Shown: positions 6,055 to 12,802 of the stretch, in pieces
How the letters are laid out: each line of letters opens with the position of its first letter
Numbering within the stretch: position 1 is the first letter of the stretch
Assembly (NCBI GenBank): GCA_946543495.1
Contig: CAMNLS010000018.1
Location: 1-12,802, forward strand
Source of the DNA: an uncultured Selenomonadales bacterium
GTDB taxonomy: Bacteria; Bacillota; Negativicutes; Selenomonadales; Selenomonadaceae
Direction: 5' to 3'
DNA length: 12,802 nt
Notes under the pieces: model-generated
The model's database searches: none
What the model saw: only the letters and a program-made list of their open reading frames with translations
Told to the model about the DNA's origin: nothing
Made by a program: the position numbers and the translations under genes

Positions 6055-6321
6055 TTGCCGAACATCAAATCATCGATTAAAAGCATGAGGGTCGACGCTA
6101 AACGCCGCGCCCGTAATATTTCTGAGAAAACACGCATGAAGAAGGCTCAAAAGCTCGTCTTAGCGGCAGTTGCGGCTGGCGATGCAGCTGAGGCTCAAAA
6201 ACTTCTTCCGGCAGCTCATAAGGCTATCGACCAGGCGGCAGCTAACAATACGATTCATAAGAACGCGGCCGCTCGTAAAAAGTCAAAGCTCACGTTGAAA
6301 GTCAACGCTGTTACGGCTTAA
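6055..6321 (+). CDS. rpsT: 30S ribosomal protein S20
   Basis: S20 is a primary binding protein of the small ribosomal subunit that binds 16S rRNA directly. The 88-residue product fits the usual 86–88 and shows the family layout: an N-terminal PNIKSSIKSMR, a basic patch KRRARN, KTRMKK, then two helical Ala-rich stretches and the NTIHKNAAARKKSKL signature. The start is TTG at 6055, placed 8 nt after AGGAGG (6041–6046); this gives the expected N-terminus, whereas the longer frame from 6007 does not. E. coli rpsT also begins with UUG, which there takes part in autogenous control, so the weak start may be functional. The gene has its own promoter and ends at a strong terminator. Confidence 0.95.
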   Translation: MPNIKSSIKSMRVDAKRRARNISEKTRMKKAQKLVLAAVAAGDAAEAQKLLPAAHKAIDQAAANNTIHKNAAARKKSKLTLKVNAVTA

Positions 6322-6322
6322 A

Positions 6323-6361
6323 AAAAAACCTCAGAACTCATCACGAGCTCCGAGGTTTTTT
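6323..6361. terminator. Bidirectional terminator between rpsT and the DASS transporter gene
   Basis: Positions 6323–6339 pair with 6345–6361 in a 17-bp stem with two mismatches and a 5-nt loop (ATCAC). The arms begin in A-runs and end in T-runs, so each strand ends in a U-tract, and the hairpin can stop the convergent transcripts from both sides. Confidence 0.9.
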
Positions 6362-6380
6362 ATTTGCGTCAACGGTCTAC

Positions 6381-7925
6381 CTAGCCGACAATCGCAGTGA
6401 CCAGCCAAATTGCAATCGGAATGGTGACGAACGCAATCCCGATAAAGTCAATGTAAACGCCCGTTTTAATCATCTTAGTAATCGGAACGTAGCCGCTGGC
6501 GTAAACAATGGCGTTCGGCGGCGTGGAGACCGGCAACATAAATCCGAGCGACGCACTAAGCGCAATGCCGACTGACACCGGAACCGGGCTAAGTCCTGCG
6601 GCAACCGCAATGGTTATCGCAATCGGACCAATCATGTTGGTTGCGGCAGTGTGGGAAGTCAATTCGGACAAGAGCAGGGCTAACACCGAGAATATCGCGA
6701 CCAACGCGACTTGAGAGGCAGAACCGCCCATAGCATCAACAATTAAATCGCCGAGCCACTTCGATAAGCCCGTTTTATACATCATGCCGCCCATAGCCAA
6801 GCCGCCGCCGAAAAGAATCAGCGTGCCCCACTCAATTCCGGCAGATGCTTCCTTCCAACTGATTGTGAATTCGCGCTTCTTGAAGTTCACAGGCAACAGG
6901 AACAGCAAGAGCGCGCCCGCCATCGCCGCAATCGCTTCGGGAAAAAGTTTATTGTACATTTTCAAAATCGGACTCGTATCGCCCAAGAAAATATTCATGA
7001 AACCAGGTGCTATCCACAGAATGACGGCAACCATAAACGCAAACAACGTATTCTTTTGCGCACGCGTCCACGAGCCGAGTTCAGAAACTTTTGAGCGGAT
7101 AAATTCTTCTGCACCGTCGATTCTGTCCACGTCAGGCGGGAACATTTTCGACAAGACGACGTAAGCGATTATGAAGTAGAAGAACATCGCGCAGAAACCC
7201 CAAATCATCCACTCGAAGAAGGACACGTGAATATTTTCCATTGTTCCAAGGAAACCAATCATTATTAAGTTAGGAGGCGTGCCAATCGGAGTCAAGACGC
7301 CGCCGATTGACGCCGAATAAGCCGTCATGAGCATTAAGCCCGTCGCGTATTTGTACTCTGATAAATCAATCTCGCGCCCGTTGGCAGCCATCATCTCTTT
7401 GATTGAGCCAAGCAAGCCTAAAGCTATTGGAAACATCATCGCCGCCGTTGCAGTGTTACTGACCCAGCCGGAGCATAGAGCCGTTGCCAGACCTATTGCT
7501 AAAAAAATTCTTCGCGGATTTGAGCCGACCCAACTTCTTGACAACAACCAATAGGCAAAACGTTTATCAAGTCCGTGCATCATCATCGCCTTTGCCAAGA
7601 TAAAGCCGCCCATGAATAAAAATACTGTTGGATTTGCAAACGCCGCGAAAGCCGTTCCTACAGGAATTGCGCCCGTGATAACTGATAACGTCGGACCGAT
7701 TAGCGACGTGACTGGGATTGGAACGGGTTCAGTTATCCACCATATCGCGACGAGTACCATGATCGCCAATAATTTGTGAGCTTCAAGCGTCAAAGCGTCT
7801 ATTGGCGTCAACATGACTGCTATTGCAAAGATAGGACCGAATATTAAACCGAAAGTTCGCCTTCTTCGGTCGAAAGCTTGTTCAGCCTCCTTGATTCTCT
7901 TAGCTTCAGCACTCTTGTCTTGCAT
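6381..7925 (-). CDS. DASS/SLC13 family Na+-coupled di/tricarboxylate-type transporter
   Basis: The 514-residue product belongs to the divalent anion:Na+ symporter family, which takes up succinate, malate, fumarate, citrate or sulfate at the cytoplasmic membrane. A charged N-terminal tail of about 24 residues precedes about 11 membrane segments. Visible motifs are WWITEPVPIPVTSL (62–75), the first substrate/Na+ signature SNTATAAMMFP (156–166), IGTPPN (214–219), the second signature as TSHTAATNM (423–431), and PVSTPPNAIVYASG near 465. The second signature has His where the family usually has Asn (SNT). The ATG at 7925 is chosen because AAGGAGG lies 9 nt upstream; a 21-codon upstream extension would run past this site. 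Substrate is not readable from sequence, though C4-dicarboxylate is the likeliest. Confidence 0.9.
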   Translation of the reverse strand: MQDKSAEAKRIKEAEQAFDRRRRTFGLIFGPIFAIAVMLTPIDALTLEAHKLLAIMVLVAIWWITEPVPIPVTSLIGPTLSVITGAIPVGTAFAAFANPTVFLFMGGFILAKAMMMHGLDKRFAYWLLSRSWVGSNPRRIFLAIGLATALCSGWVSNTATAAMMFPIALGLLGSIKEMMAANGREIDLSEYKYATGLMLMTAYSASIGGVLTPIGTPPNLIMIGFLGTMENIHVSFFEWMIWGFCAMFFYFIIAYVVLSKMFPPDVDRIDGAEEFIRSKVSELGSWTRAQKNTLFAFMVAVILWIAPGFMNIFLGDTSPILKMYNKLFPEAIAAMAGALLLFLLPVNFKKREFTISWKEASAGIEWGTLILFGGGLAMGGMMYKTGLSKWLGDLIVDAMGGSASQVALVAIFSVLALLLSELTSHTAATNMIGPIAITIAVAAGLSPVPVSVGIALSASLGFMLPVSTPPNAIVYASGYVPITKMIKTGVYIDFIGIAFVTIPIAIWLVTAIVG

Positions 7926-7947
7926 TTTGATTCGCCTCCTTTTTAGC

Positions 7948-7975
7948 AGTTTAGCAAATTTTTTCGCATAATCAA
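7948..7975 (-). promoter_or_regulatory. Promoter of the DASS transporter gene
   Basis: On the - strand the -35 is TTGATT (7970–7975), the spacer is 16 bp, and the -10 is TAAACT (7948–7953) preceded by TGC (extended -10). The predicted start near 7941 gives a short leader of about 16 nt that holds the AAGGAGG. Confidence 0.5.
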
Positions 7976-7991
7976 CTGCAGAAGTCACAGC

Positions 7992-8021
7992 TTGACAAAA
8001 AATTTTTCGGTAAAATATAAT
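7992..8021 (+). promoter_or_regulatory. Near-consensus promoter of the small 8043 gene
   Basis: The -35 is a perfect TTGACA (7992–7997), the spacer is 18 bp, and the -10 is a perfect TATAAT (8016–8021). The predicted start near 8028 is directly at the AAAGGAGG of the gene. The -35 is closest to consensus in the window and suggests strong expression. Confidence 0.8.
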
Positions 8022-8042
8022 CGGGCAAAGGAGGAATGTAAA

Positions 8043-8249
8043 ATGAACTTGAAGGAAATTTTAAAGTTGATGAACGAAATACACTGGCACCGTATGTTGG
8101 AGGCGCACCACGATTCAGACCACTTGGATCAACCCGACCTTGAGGCACTTAATCGCGTTATCAACCTTTTGAAAATCTTGAACGAAAGCCGACTTAATGA
8201 TTCCGTTAAGGTTAGCGAACTGTTAGCGGCGGTCGATATCGAAAAATAA
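8043..8249 (+). CDS. Small His-rich protein of unknown function
   Basis: I do not recognise this 68-residue product. It has no signal peptide or membrane segment and looks alpha-helical and acidic. Five histidines are concentrated between residues 14 and 27 (HWH, HH and H within IHWHRMLEAHHDSDH), alongside Asp and Glu, a pattern that could bind a metal ion. The second half has regular Leu/Ile/Val spacing (NRVINLLKILNE), which suggests a helical pair or oligomer. The ATG at 8043 lies about 8 nt after AAAGGAGG (8027–8034). The gene is monocistronic, with its own near-consensus promoter and its own terminator, which makes it very likely real. No neighbour suggests a job for it. Confidence 0.82.
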   Translation: MNLKEILKLMNEIHWHRMLEAHHDSDHLDQPDLEALNRVINLLKILNESRLNDSVKVSELLAAVDIEK

Positions 8250-8250
8250 A

Positions 8251-8287
8251 AAGAAACCGGAGCTTGCGATAAAGTTCCGGCTTTTTT
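8251..8287. terminator. Bidirectional terminator between the small gene and the vWA-like lipoprotein gene
   Basis: CCGGAGCTT (8257–8265) pairs with AAGTTCCGG (8272–8280), a 9-bp stem with one G·U pair and a 6-nt loop. Six Ts follow on the + strand, and an imperfect T-rich run (TTTCTTTTTATTTTT) follows on the - strand, so it likely also ends the long - strand operon. Confidence 0.85.
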
Positions 8288-8289
8288 CG

Positions 8290-9624
8290 TCACGGTGTCA
8301 CAACAAAGTTGATTTGCATTAAAGCGGGTCTGGCGGCGGCGACGATTGAATCTTTTAGCGAGTTTAACACGCGATTAAGATTAACGGTCTTCGAGCCGTC
8401 AAATTTTTGATTAGCACCGTCAACAGTCACGCTCCACGCCTCGACCCACTGCGGCAATCGATAGCTTTGCTCCTTAGGCATAACCTTTATCCTTACGAAG
8501 TTCAACTTGTCTTCGGCTAGGGATTTTTCTGGCGTCAAGGTGACTTTAATTAAAAATATTTCTGCCTGCCTGTCGTCCTTGAGCAAACTAACATGCACAT
8601 CATTTTTATCAAGCGGCGTCCACTCTTCGCCGTCTACCGAGAAAATTTCAATCGCCGTATCGACATCAGATAAATCAATCGGGCAAGCTCCGAGCGGCGG
8701 TTCATACTTCCAACTAAACATAAACGACGCCGCCTCATTGAAATTATCAAGCCCGAACTCTTTAACGCCCGCCTCAAGTCCTAAGGTATCATCGGAATAA
8801 AAATTTTCAACCTCACCGAGTTCAAAGCTGGAAAAGTCGCTGACCTTCTCCGTTAGGCTCTCCGACAACAAAAGATAAGCCGTGTCGTTCGGAAGGCTTT
8901 GACGTTCATTGAACTTGCGCAGGAAGTTTTTGACGATATCATCGCGCCCCGTAATCAACAGGTAGAACGGGCGATAACGTTCGGGGCTATCGAAGGAATT
9001 ATAAGTGAGCTTCGCGGCATTCAAGCCCACGTCGAAAATTTCGCCGTTGAAAGAATTCCGAATCCCAATGACGGCAACGGCTAAGTGATTCGCAAAAAAT
9101 TTCTCGCGTAGCTTTTGCGTGACGTTGCTCCAATCGGATTCGCTCTCAAAAAGGTCGGTGATGATTATGGAAAGATGATTTGTATCTGTGCGGTCAATGA
9201 CGTTGGCAACGGCAGTAATCGCTTCGGTGTAAACGGCGGGCGTCGTGAACTGTCGATAACTTCTGCCGTCAAGCGTGTGAACCTGTTCGCCGAAGCTGTA
9301 GAACTTCACGTCGCCCAGCGAGCCGCACAAGTCGCCGAGTAAATCAGGCAATGTAAGATAAACATTGTCCGCCGCTAACGTCGTGAAGCCGCGCATAGAA
9401 ACAGTCGCATCGAAATAAATATCAGTGTCGACCGTCTCGGAAGTCAAAACCGCCGGCAATGTACCGGGCAACGGCGGCACCGTTTGAACTTGAGTGCCGC
9501 AACCGCTTATCAGTGGTGAGATTAAAAGATAAAGAGATGAAAAGAGCAAAAGAACTTTTAATCTTATGCTCTTGTGCTCTTGTAATCTTAAAGAAGCGCA
9601 GATTATCAGCAGAAAATTTTTCAT
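8290..9624 (-). CDS. Lipoprotein with vWA-like (MIDAS) motifs, function unknown
   Basis: The 444-residue product has an N-terminal signal with ISGC as lipobox and the acylated Cys at about residue 42. The n-region before it is unusually long and carries KSIRLK ahead of the hydrophobic core. A Pro/Thr-rich linker follows, then a domain opening with YFDATVSMRG (70–79). Asp72, Thr74 and Ser76 resemble the DxSxS metal site of von Willebrand A domains; a later IIITDLFE (153–160) supplies the matching Asp. The C-terminal half has no motif I recognise. The ATG at 9624 overlaps the ilvN stop (TGATG), with AAGG upstream; a GTG at 9627 is the alternative. It is the last gene of the operon. The vWA assignment is by motif only. 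Confidence 0.78.
   Translation of the reverse strand: MKNFLLIICASLRLQEHKSIRLKVLLLFSSLYLLISPLISGCGTQVQTVPPLPGTLPAVLTSETVDTDIYFDATVSMRGFTTLAADNVYLTLPDLLGDLCGSLGDVKFYSFGEQVHTLDGRSYRQFTTPAVYTEAITAVANVIDRTDTNHLSIIITDLFESESDWSNVTQKLREKFFANHLAVAVIGIRNSFNGEIFDVGLNAAKLTYNSFDSPERYRPFYLLITGRDDIVKNFLRKFNERQSLPNDTAYLLLSESLTEKVSDFSSFELGEVENFYSDDTLGLEAGVKEFGLDNFNEAASFMFSWKYEPPLGACPIDLSDVDTAIEIFSVDGEEWTPLDKNDVHVSLLKDDRQAEIFLIKVTLTPEKSLAEDKLNFVRIKVMPKEQSYRLPQWVEAWSVTVDGANQKFDGSKTVNLNRVLNSLKDSIVAAARPALMQINFVVTP
9559..9590. repeat. Contiguous A-B-B-A short repeat in a signal-peptide region
   Basis: Thirty-two bases read TAATCTTA, TGCTCTTG, TGCTCTTG, TAATCTTA with no spacer: a perfect 8-bp tandem duplication flanked by perfect 8-bp direct copies. 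Just to the left, AGATTAAAAG (9519–9528) is an inverted copy of CTTTTAATCT (9555–9564), and AAGAGCA (9542–9548) is inverted relative to TGCTCTT. The block encodes part of the long n-region of the lipoprotein signal peptide. Confidence 0.8.
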
Positions 9625-10124
9625 CACATAGCCTTAACGGGTATCGGGCCTCTCGACAAAGCGATTGTACCCGTGCGAGCAATCTCGACGATCTCATAAT
9701 CGCTAAGGACTTCGCAAATGGCGTCGATTTTACTTTGACTGCCCGTAAGCTCAATTACAATGTTTTCGCTGGTTATGTCGACGATTTGCGCGCGGAATAT
9801 GTCAACAACGCTAACCAGGTCGGCGCGAGTCTGCTTGTTCGCCTTGACCTTAATCATAACGAGTTCGCGTTCAATCGACGGCGACTTGCTAAGGTTGACG
9901 ATTTTAATCACGTCGATAAGCTTGCTGAGCTGATTAATAACTTGGTCAAGCTCGTTCTCCGATTCGACGCTAACGACGATATTAATTCTCGTGACGGACG
10001 GTTCTTCAGTGTAGCCGGCGGAAATGGATTCGATGTTAAAGGCGCGGCGGCTGATAAGTCCTGAAACGTGCGTCAAGACGCCGGGTTTGTTCTCAACCAG
10101 GACTGCTAAAAAATATTTCTTCAA
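9624..10124 (-). CDS. ilvN: Acetolactate synthase small (regulatory) subunit
   Basis: This is the regulatory subunit of acetohydroxyacid synthase, which activates the catalytic subunit IlvB and gives valine feedback inhibition in branched-chain amino acid synthesis. The 166 residues match the IlvN/IlvH family. An N-terminal ACT domain (about 1–75) shows VENKPGVLTHVSGLISRR and FNIESISAG. The C-terminal domain has ELVMIKV and IVIELTGSQSKID, ending in TGTIALSRG. The start is a TTG at 10124, seven nt after GAGGAGG; that site lies in the 18-bp gap after the M23 peptidase gene. ilvB, ilvC and other pathway genes are absent from the window, so the subunit must pair with an enzyme encoded elsewhere. 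Its stop overlaps the next ATG. Confidence 0.93.
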   Translation of the reverse strand: MKKYFLAVLVENKPGVLTHVSGLISRRAFNIESISAGYTEEPSVTRINIVVSVESENELDQVINQLSKLIDVIKIVNLSKSPSIERELVMIKVKANKQTRADLVSVVDIFRAQIVDITSENIVIELTGSQSKIDAICEVLSDYEIVEIARTGTIALSRGPIPVKAM

Positions 10125-10142
10125 GGTAAATCCTCCTCATTA

Positions 10143-11327
10143 TCAAAGATAGCTAATCGGATTGACGCGATTGCCGTTGACGTGAACTTCGTAATGCACG
10201 TGAGGTCCTGTGCTGAAGCCCGTCGAGCCCATGTAAGCGATTAATTGCCCGCGCTTGACGTGTTGCCCTGTGCTTACAACGACTTGCGAGGCGTGCCCGT
10301 AACGCGTCATGATTCCGTTGCCGTGATCTATATCGACCATGTTGCCGTAGCCGCCCGAATTCCAGCCCGCGTAATCGACAACGCCATCAGCCGTCGCGAC
10401 AATCGGCGTGCCCATATCGTTAGCAATATCCATGCCTGGATGAAAATCGGTTCCACCCCAACGCAAGCCATAAGGCGAAGTCACAACGCCAGTCGTCGGC
10501 CAAATCGACGGAATACGAGCATCAGCCGCGCCGCTACCGCCAACAAGACTAGGGTCGAACGGAAAGGAACCGGGCGCAGGAATCGAACCGGCTGAAGGGA
10601 TAATCGGCAGACCATTCGAGAAGTCGAATTGAACACTGCCGGAAGGAGCCGCCGTCCAACTGCCCGCGTCGGGGGAATAACCGCTTGCCATTGCCGCGCC
10701 GCGTGCTAACTGTTCGCGCTGTTGCTTGAGTTCGTTTTGGAAATCGTTAAGGCTTTCCTTGCGCGTGCTGACTTTGACTTCTAACATGTCCAACGCTTCG
10801 GAGACCTTAGCAATGTCCAGCTCTTCAATCGGTCCGCCTTGCCCGTTGTGAACTTCTTCAGCGTCGGGAACACTTGTAGCAGGTTGCTGACCTTCCTTGA
10901 CCGATTTGATTATCGATTGAATCTTGAGTTCCTGTTCGCTTAGGGCGGGAGCCTCGGCGGGCGGCGTGTCTTCTTTGGGCGGATTTAGTCCCGCTTGTAT
11001 CCTAAGCTCCTGTTCCTGTTGTGCTAGGTTCTGGATTGTCTCGGAGAGGGTCGCCGCTTTCTTGGATAGGGTTAATAGTTGTTCCTGCCGAAGCTCCGCC
11101 GCTTGCTCAATTTCGTTGATTGTCGCGGCGTCGCGTTGCATACGCATTGCGCTGTAAAAGGAAAAAGCCGCCGTCCCGACTAGTAGTAGCCCGCCGATTA
11201 TCACGCTTGCCACGCCGAATCTAAACATGCCCGACGACAGCTGAATTGTCCTTTCCTTGTCGCCGCCCTTTATGCTGATTGAGTAGATTTCAATCTTGGC
11301 GGACGGCTTTAATTCTTTTTCTTCCAT
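10143..11327 (-). CDS. Membrane-anchored M23 (LytM-type) peptidase with coiled coil
   Basis: The product is a murein hydrolase-type or EnvC/NlpD-like envelope protein of 394 residues. It has a cytoplasmic N-tail, one membrane segment (about 36–60), a Gln/Glu-rich coiled coil (about 62–112, with a second about 170–210), a Pro/Gly/Ser-rich linker, and a C-terminal LytM domain (about 275–394). The zinc and catalytic residues are all present: FHPGMD (His296, Asp300), YGHAS (His345) and GPHVHYEV (His376, His378). An active endopeptidase is therefore expected, rather than a degenerate activator. The ATG at 11327 follows GAGGAGG by 5 nt, and that site overlaps the stop of the DUF4446 gene. Grouping with whiA fits a role in division or wall turnover. 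Confidence 0.92.
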   Translation of the reverse strand: MEEKELKPSAKIEIYSISIKGGDKERTIQLSSGMFRFGVASVIIGGLLLVGTAAFSFYSAMRMQRDAATINEIEQAAELRQEQLLTLSKKAATLSETIQNLAQQEQELRIQAGLNPPKEDTPPAEAPALSEQELKIQSIIKSVKEGQQPATSVPDAEEVHNGQGGPIEELDIAKVSEALDMLEVKVSTRKESLNDFQNELKQQREQLARGAAMASGYSPDAGSWTAAPSGSVQFDFSNGLPIIPSAGSIPAPGSFPFDPSLVGGSGAADARIPSIWPTTGVVTSPYGLRWGGTDFHPGMDIANDMGTPIVATADGVVDYAGWNSGGYGNMVDIDHGNGIMTRYGHASQVVVSTGQHVKRGQLIAYMGSTGFSTGPHVHYEVHVNGNRVNPISYL

Positions 11328-11337
11328 AAAAACCTCC

Positions 11338-11838
11338 TCAACGATTCATAGCTTGCCGAAGAGCCTGTTCCTCTTCCTTAGTTAGCTTATAATTCGCGGT
11401 GGTGCGTCCGCCTTCAATGGGTTTGGCGTAACTGCGTTCCGTATCTTGCCCGCAAATCGACGAGAAGACGACGCCATTATTATTCCGGTCGAGAATGGCA
11501 ACGCACCAACTCAATTGTTGCCCGGTTTGCTCGAAGGCGTCGAAGTGAATCACCGCCACTCTTGCCAGAGAATTGCGCACCAGCTCATCGAGGTTATTAA
11601 GCTTGCTGTGGAACTTTTTATTTTCGTTAAGGGCGTCATGAACTTCGGCGGTGTGTTCGGCGAGCATTCGTTCAATACTCATATCCTCCGCGCCCATCAT
11701 CATTTTTCTATATCGCTTCTTCAGCGTCGACAGCTCCGAATACAAATTCATTATCAAGCCGAACATTATCAGAATCACTGCGACCACTGCGAACGCTATA
11801 AGAAAGTCTGTCGTGAAGGCGGCACTCAAGCCCCGCAT
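11338..11838 (-). CDS. DUF4446 family membrane protein
   Basis: The 166-residue product has one N-terminal membrane segment (about 11–32), a coiled coil (about 33–92), and a conserved C-terminal domain with RVAVIHFDAFE, LSWCVAILDRNNNGVVFSSI and YAKPI. These motifs are those of the DUF4446 family, small membrane proteins of Firmicutes whose role is unknown. The ATG at 11838 uses GGAGG located in the last codons of whiA, 9 nt upstream, and its TGA overlaps the ribosome binding site of the M23 peptidase gene. This coupling suggests the three are made together, and a role at the envelope is plausible but only inferred. Confidence 0.85.
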   Translation of the reverse strand: MRGLSAAFTTDFLIAFAVVAVILIMFGLIMNLYSELSTLKKRYRKMMMGAEDMSIERMLAEHTAEVHDALNENKKFHSKLNNLDELVRNSLARVAVIHFDAFEQTGQQLSWCVAILDRNNNGVVFSSICGQDTERSYAKPIEGGRTTANYKLTKEEEQALRQAMNR

Positions 11839-11841
11839 ATT

Positions 11842-12735
11842 TTATAACCTCCAATTACTCTTGCTGAATTTTTTTGCCAAGCGGTGAATCACTTGGAACC
11901 GGTAGACAAGTCCGGCGTGGCTCATACCGATTTTTTCTGCCAGCTCGTCGATTGTGCACGAAGGATTTTCTAAGCGAACTGTCATTGCCTCCCGCAATTT
12001 TTCTTTGACGGGAGCTTTCTTGTCGAGCAAAATTCTTATGTCGGCAAGCTGACGTTGCGCGGCGTTGATTGACTTATTAAGAGCCGCCGTCTCAACATTG
12101 ACGATTCGATTGACTTGTATGCGAACTTCCTTCAAGTTGCGTGCAACCTCAAAGCGTTCGACAGCCGCCGCCGCTCCAATCATGCCCAAGAAGTCACAGA
12201 CGGCATCGCCCTCCCTTAGCCACACGACGAATCTTTTTTTGCGCTCACAAAGTCCCGCGTTGAAGTCGAGCTTAGCCAGTTGCTTGCGAATGAAATTTGC
12301 TTCCGCCTCCGTCTTGCTCACGATTTGCAAAAGGTATTGCGCCTCCGGTCGATTGACGCTGCCGCCCGCCAAGAATGCTCCGCGAAGGTAAGCAACCTTA
12401 AAGCGTGTGCGCTTGAGCAATTCGGAAGTGTCGAGCGCGTCGAAGAAGTTTTGAACTTCGCCCGCAACGATAAATCGTACGACGTAAAGGAGAGTCTTTA
12501 ACAGCTTCTTTCGACGGACGGCGGCGACTTCGGGTTTGACGTGCGGAAGAAAATTTTTTGCCAGCGTGATAACTCGTCGAGCAACTGCGGCGTTAGAAGT
12601 CGTGAACTCAATACGCCCGTCGATTTTCTTTGTGCCGACCTTAAGCAACGCGACGAATTCTGCACGCAAACAGTCAATGTCATCGTCGAACACGTGCGCC
12701 AATTCGTTCTTGACCTCTTGAGCGTATGACGGCAT
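11842..12735 (-). CDS. whiA: DNA-binding protein WhiA
   Basis: WhiA combines a LAGLIDADG homing-endonuclease-like fold with a C-terminal helix-turn-helix. In actinobacteria it is a sporulation regulator; in Firmicutes it influences cell division and chromosome segregation. The 297 residues are slightly shorter than the usual 305–320. Visible features are the N-terminal SYAQEVKNELA, the degenerate LAGLIDADG stretch AYLRGAFLAGGSVNRPE (115–131), NRIVNVETAALNKS (209–222) followed by AAQRQLADI, and the HTH around 255–290 (TIDELAEKIGMSHAGLVYR). The ATG at 12735 overlaps the upstream stop (TAATG) and has GGAGGG 8 nt before it. It lies directly behind the end of a yvcK-like gene, the arrangement seen across Firmicutes. 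Confidence 0.96.
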   Translation of the reverse strand: MPSYAQEVKNELAHVFDDDIDCLRAEFVALLKVGTKKIDGRIEFTTSNAAVARRVITLAKNFLPHVKPEVAAVRRKKLLKTLLYVVRFIVAGEVQNFFDALDTSELLKRTRFKVAYLRGAFLAGGSVNRPEAQYLLQIVSKTEAEANFIRKQLAKLDFNAGLCERKKRFVVWLREGDAVCDFLGMIGAAAAVERFEVARNLKEVRIQVNRIVNVETAALNKSINAAQRQLADIRILLDKKAPVKEKLREAMTVRLENPSCTIDELAEKIGMSHAGLVYRFQVIHRLAKKFSKSNWRL

Positions 12736-12802
12736 TACTTGCGCCCTCCAAAGCTGTAGATAATCTTCATGACCGCCGCGCAGAGTTTAGCGGGGTCGTG
12801 GC
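12735..12802 (-). CDS. yvcK: C-terminal end of a YvcK/GlmR-like protein (partial)
   Basis: Only the last 22 or so codons are present, encoding HDPAKLCAAVMKIIYSFGG and ending RK then TAA. The stop overlaps the whiA ATG by one base. In Firmicutes the gene before whiA is usually yvcK (glmR, gluconeogenesis/cell-wall regulator with a CofD-like fold), whose proteins often end with a similar HDP-initiated helix. The frame is certain; the identity rests mainly on synteny because so little is visible. Confidence 0.62.
   Translation of the reverse strand, partial: HDPAKLCAAVMKIIYSFGGRK

Noticed and set aside
7926..7988. 21-residue N-terminal extension of the DASS transporter
   Set aside because: It crosses the strong AAGGAGG and the predicted promoter of the gene itself.
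9459..10064. 201-residue + strand ORF opposite ilvN and the lipoprotein gene
   Set aside because: It is antisense to a clear ACT-domain ilvN, has no family resemblance, and its open frame follows from the codon bias of the opposite strand.
10245..10595. + strand ORF opposite the M23 peptidase domain
   Set aside because: It is a shadow of a gene whose catalytic motifs are all intact in the - frame.
1..12802. Mobile elements, CRISPR array, tRNA or rRNA genes
   Set aside because: I read through both strands and saw no transposase or integrase frame, no regularly spaced repeats, and no tRNA- or rRNA-like sequence.

Overview
The window (about 50 % GC by eye) reads as chromosomal, mostly housekeeping DNA of a low-to-mid-GC Firmicutes-type bacterium. 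The yvcK–whiA pair, a DUF4446 gene, SepF, strong AGGAGG ribosome binding sites and frequent TTG starts (putP, rpsT, ilvN) all point there. A member of the Negativicutes would fit, but this is inference: no rRNA or other decisive marker is present. I see no insertion sequence, prophage, CRISPR array, tRNA or rRNA.

Left part, + strand (1–6361). The 3' end of an RpoD-like sigma factor gene is followed by sepF (cell division), which has its own extended -10 promoter and a terminator. Next comes a fold-I Arg/Orn/Lys decarboxylase (speA-like) and spermidine synthase (speE), a polyamine module. Between them, on the opposite strand, lies a 67-residue coiled-coil ORF with its own promoter overlapping the speE start region. 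Then comes putP (Na+/proline symporter) behind a near-consensus promoter and a roughly 135-nt leader with three predicted hairpins and a possible 33-codon uORF. A predicted LppM/DUF3153-like lipoprotein gene is 3 bp downstream of putP, and rpsT (S20, TTG start) ends at a strong bidirectional terminator.

Middle (6381–8287). A DASS/SLC13-family Na+:dicarboxylate-type transporter on the - strand is divergent from a small monocistronic gene for a His-rich 68-residue protein with a near-consensus promoter and its own terminator.

Right part, - strand (8290–12802). This is one tightly packed operon read right to left: end of yvcK/glmR, whiA, DUF4446 membrane protein, membrane-anchored M23 peptidase, ilvN, and a lipoprotein with vWA-like motifs. 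Genes overlap or are separated by 3–18 bp, and most ribosome binding sites lie inside or directly after the preceding gene. The operon joins cell-division and wall-metabolism genes to an isolated acetolactate synthase regulatory subunit.

The points most worth a second look are the structured putP leader with its uORF, the altered -35 recognition helix of the sigma factor, the antisense coiled-coil gene between speA and speE, the terminator hairpin directly in front of speA, and a compact A-B-B-A repeat in the signal-peptide region of the vWA-like lipoprotein. I found no clearly new multi-gene system. Most of the window is ordinary core genome.
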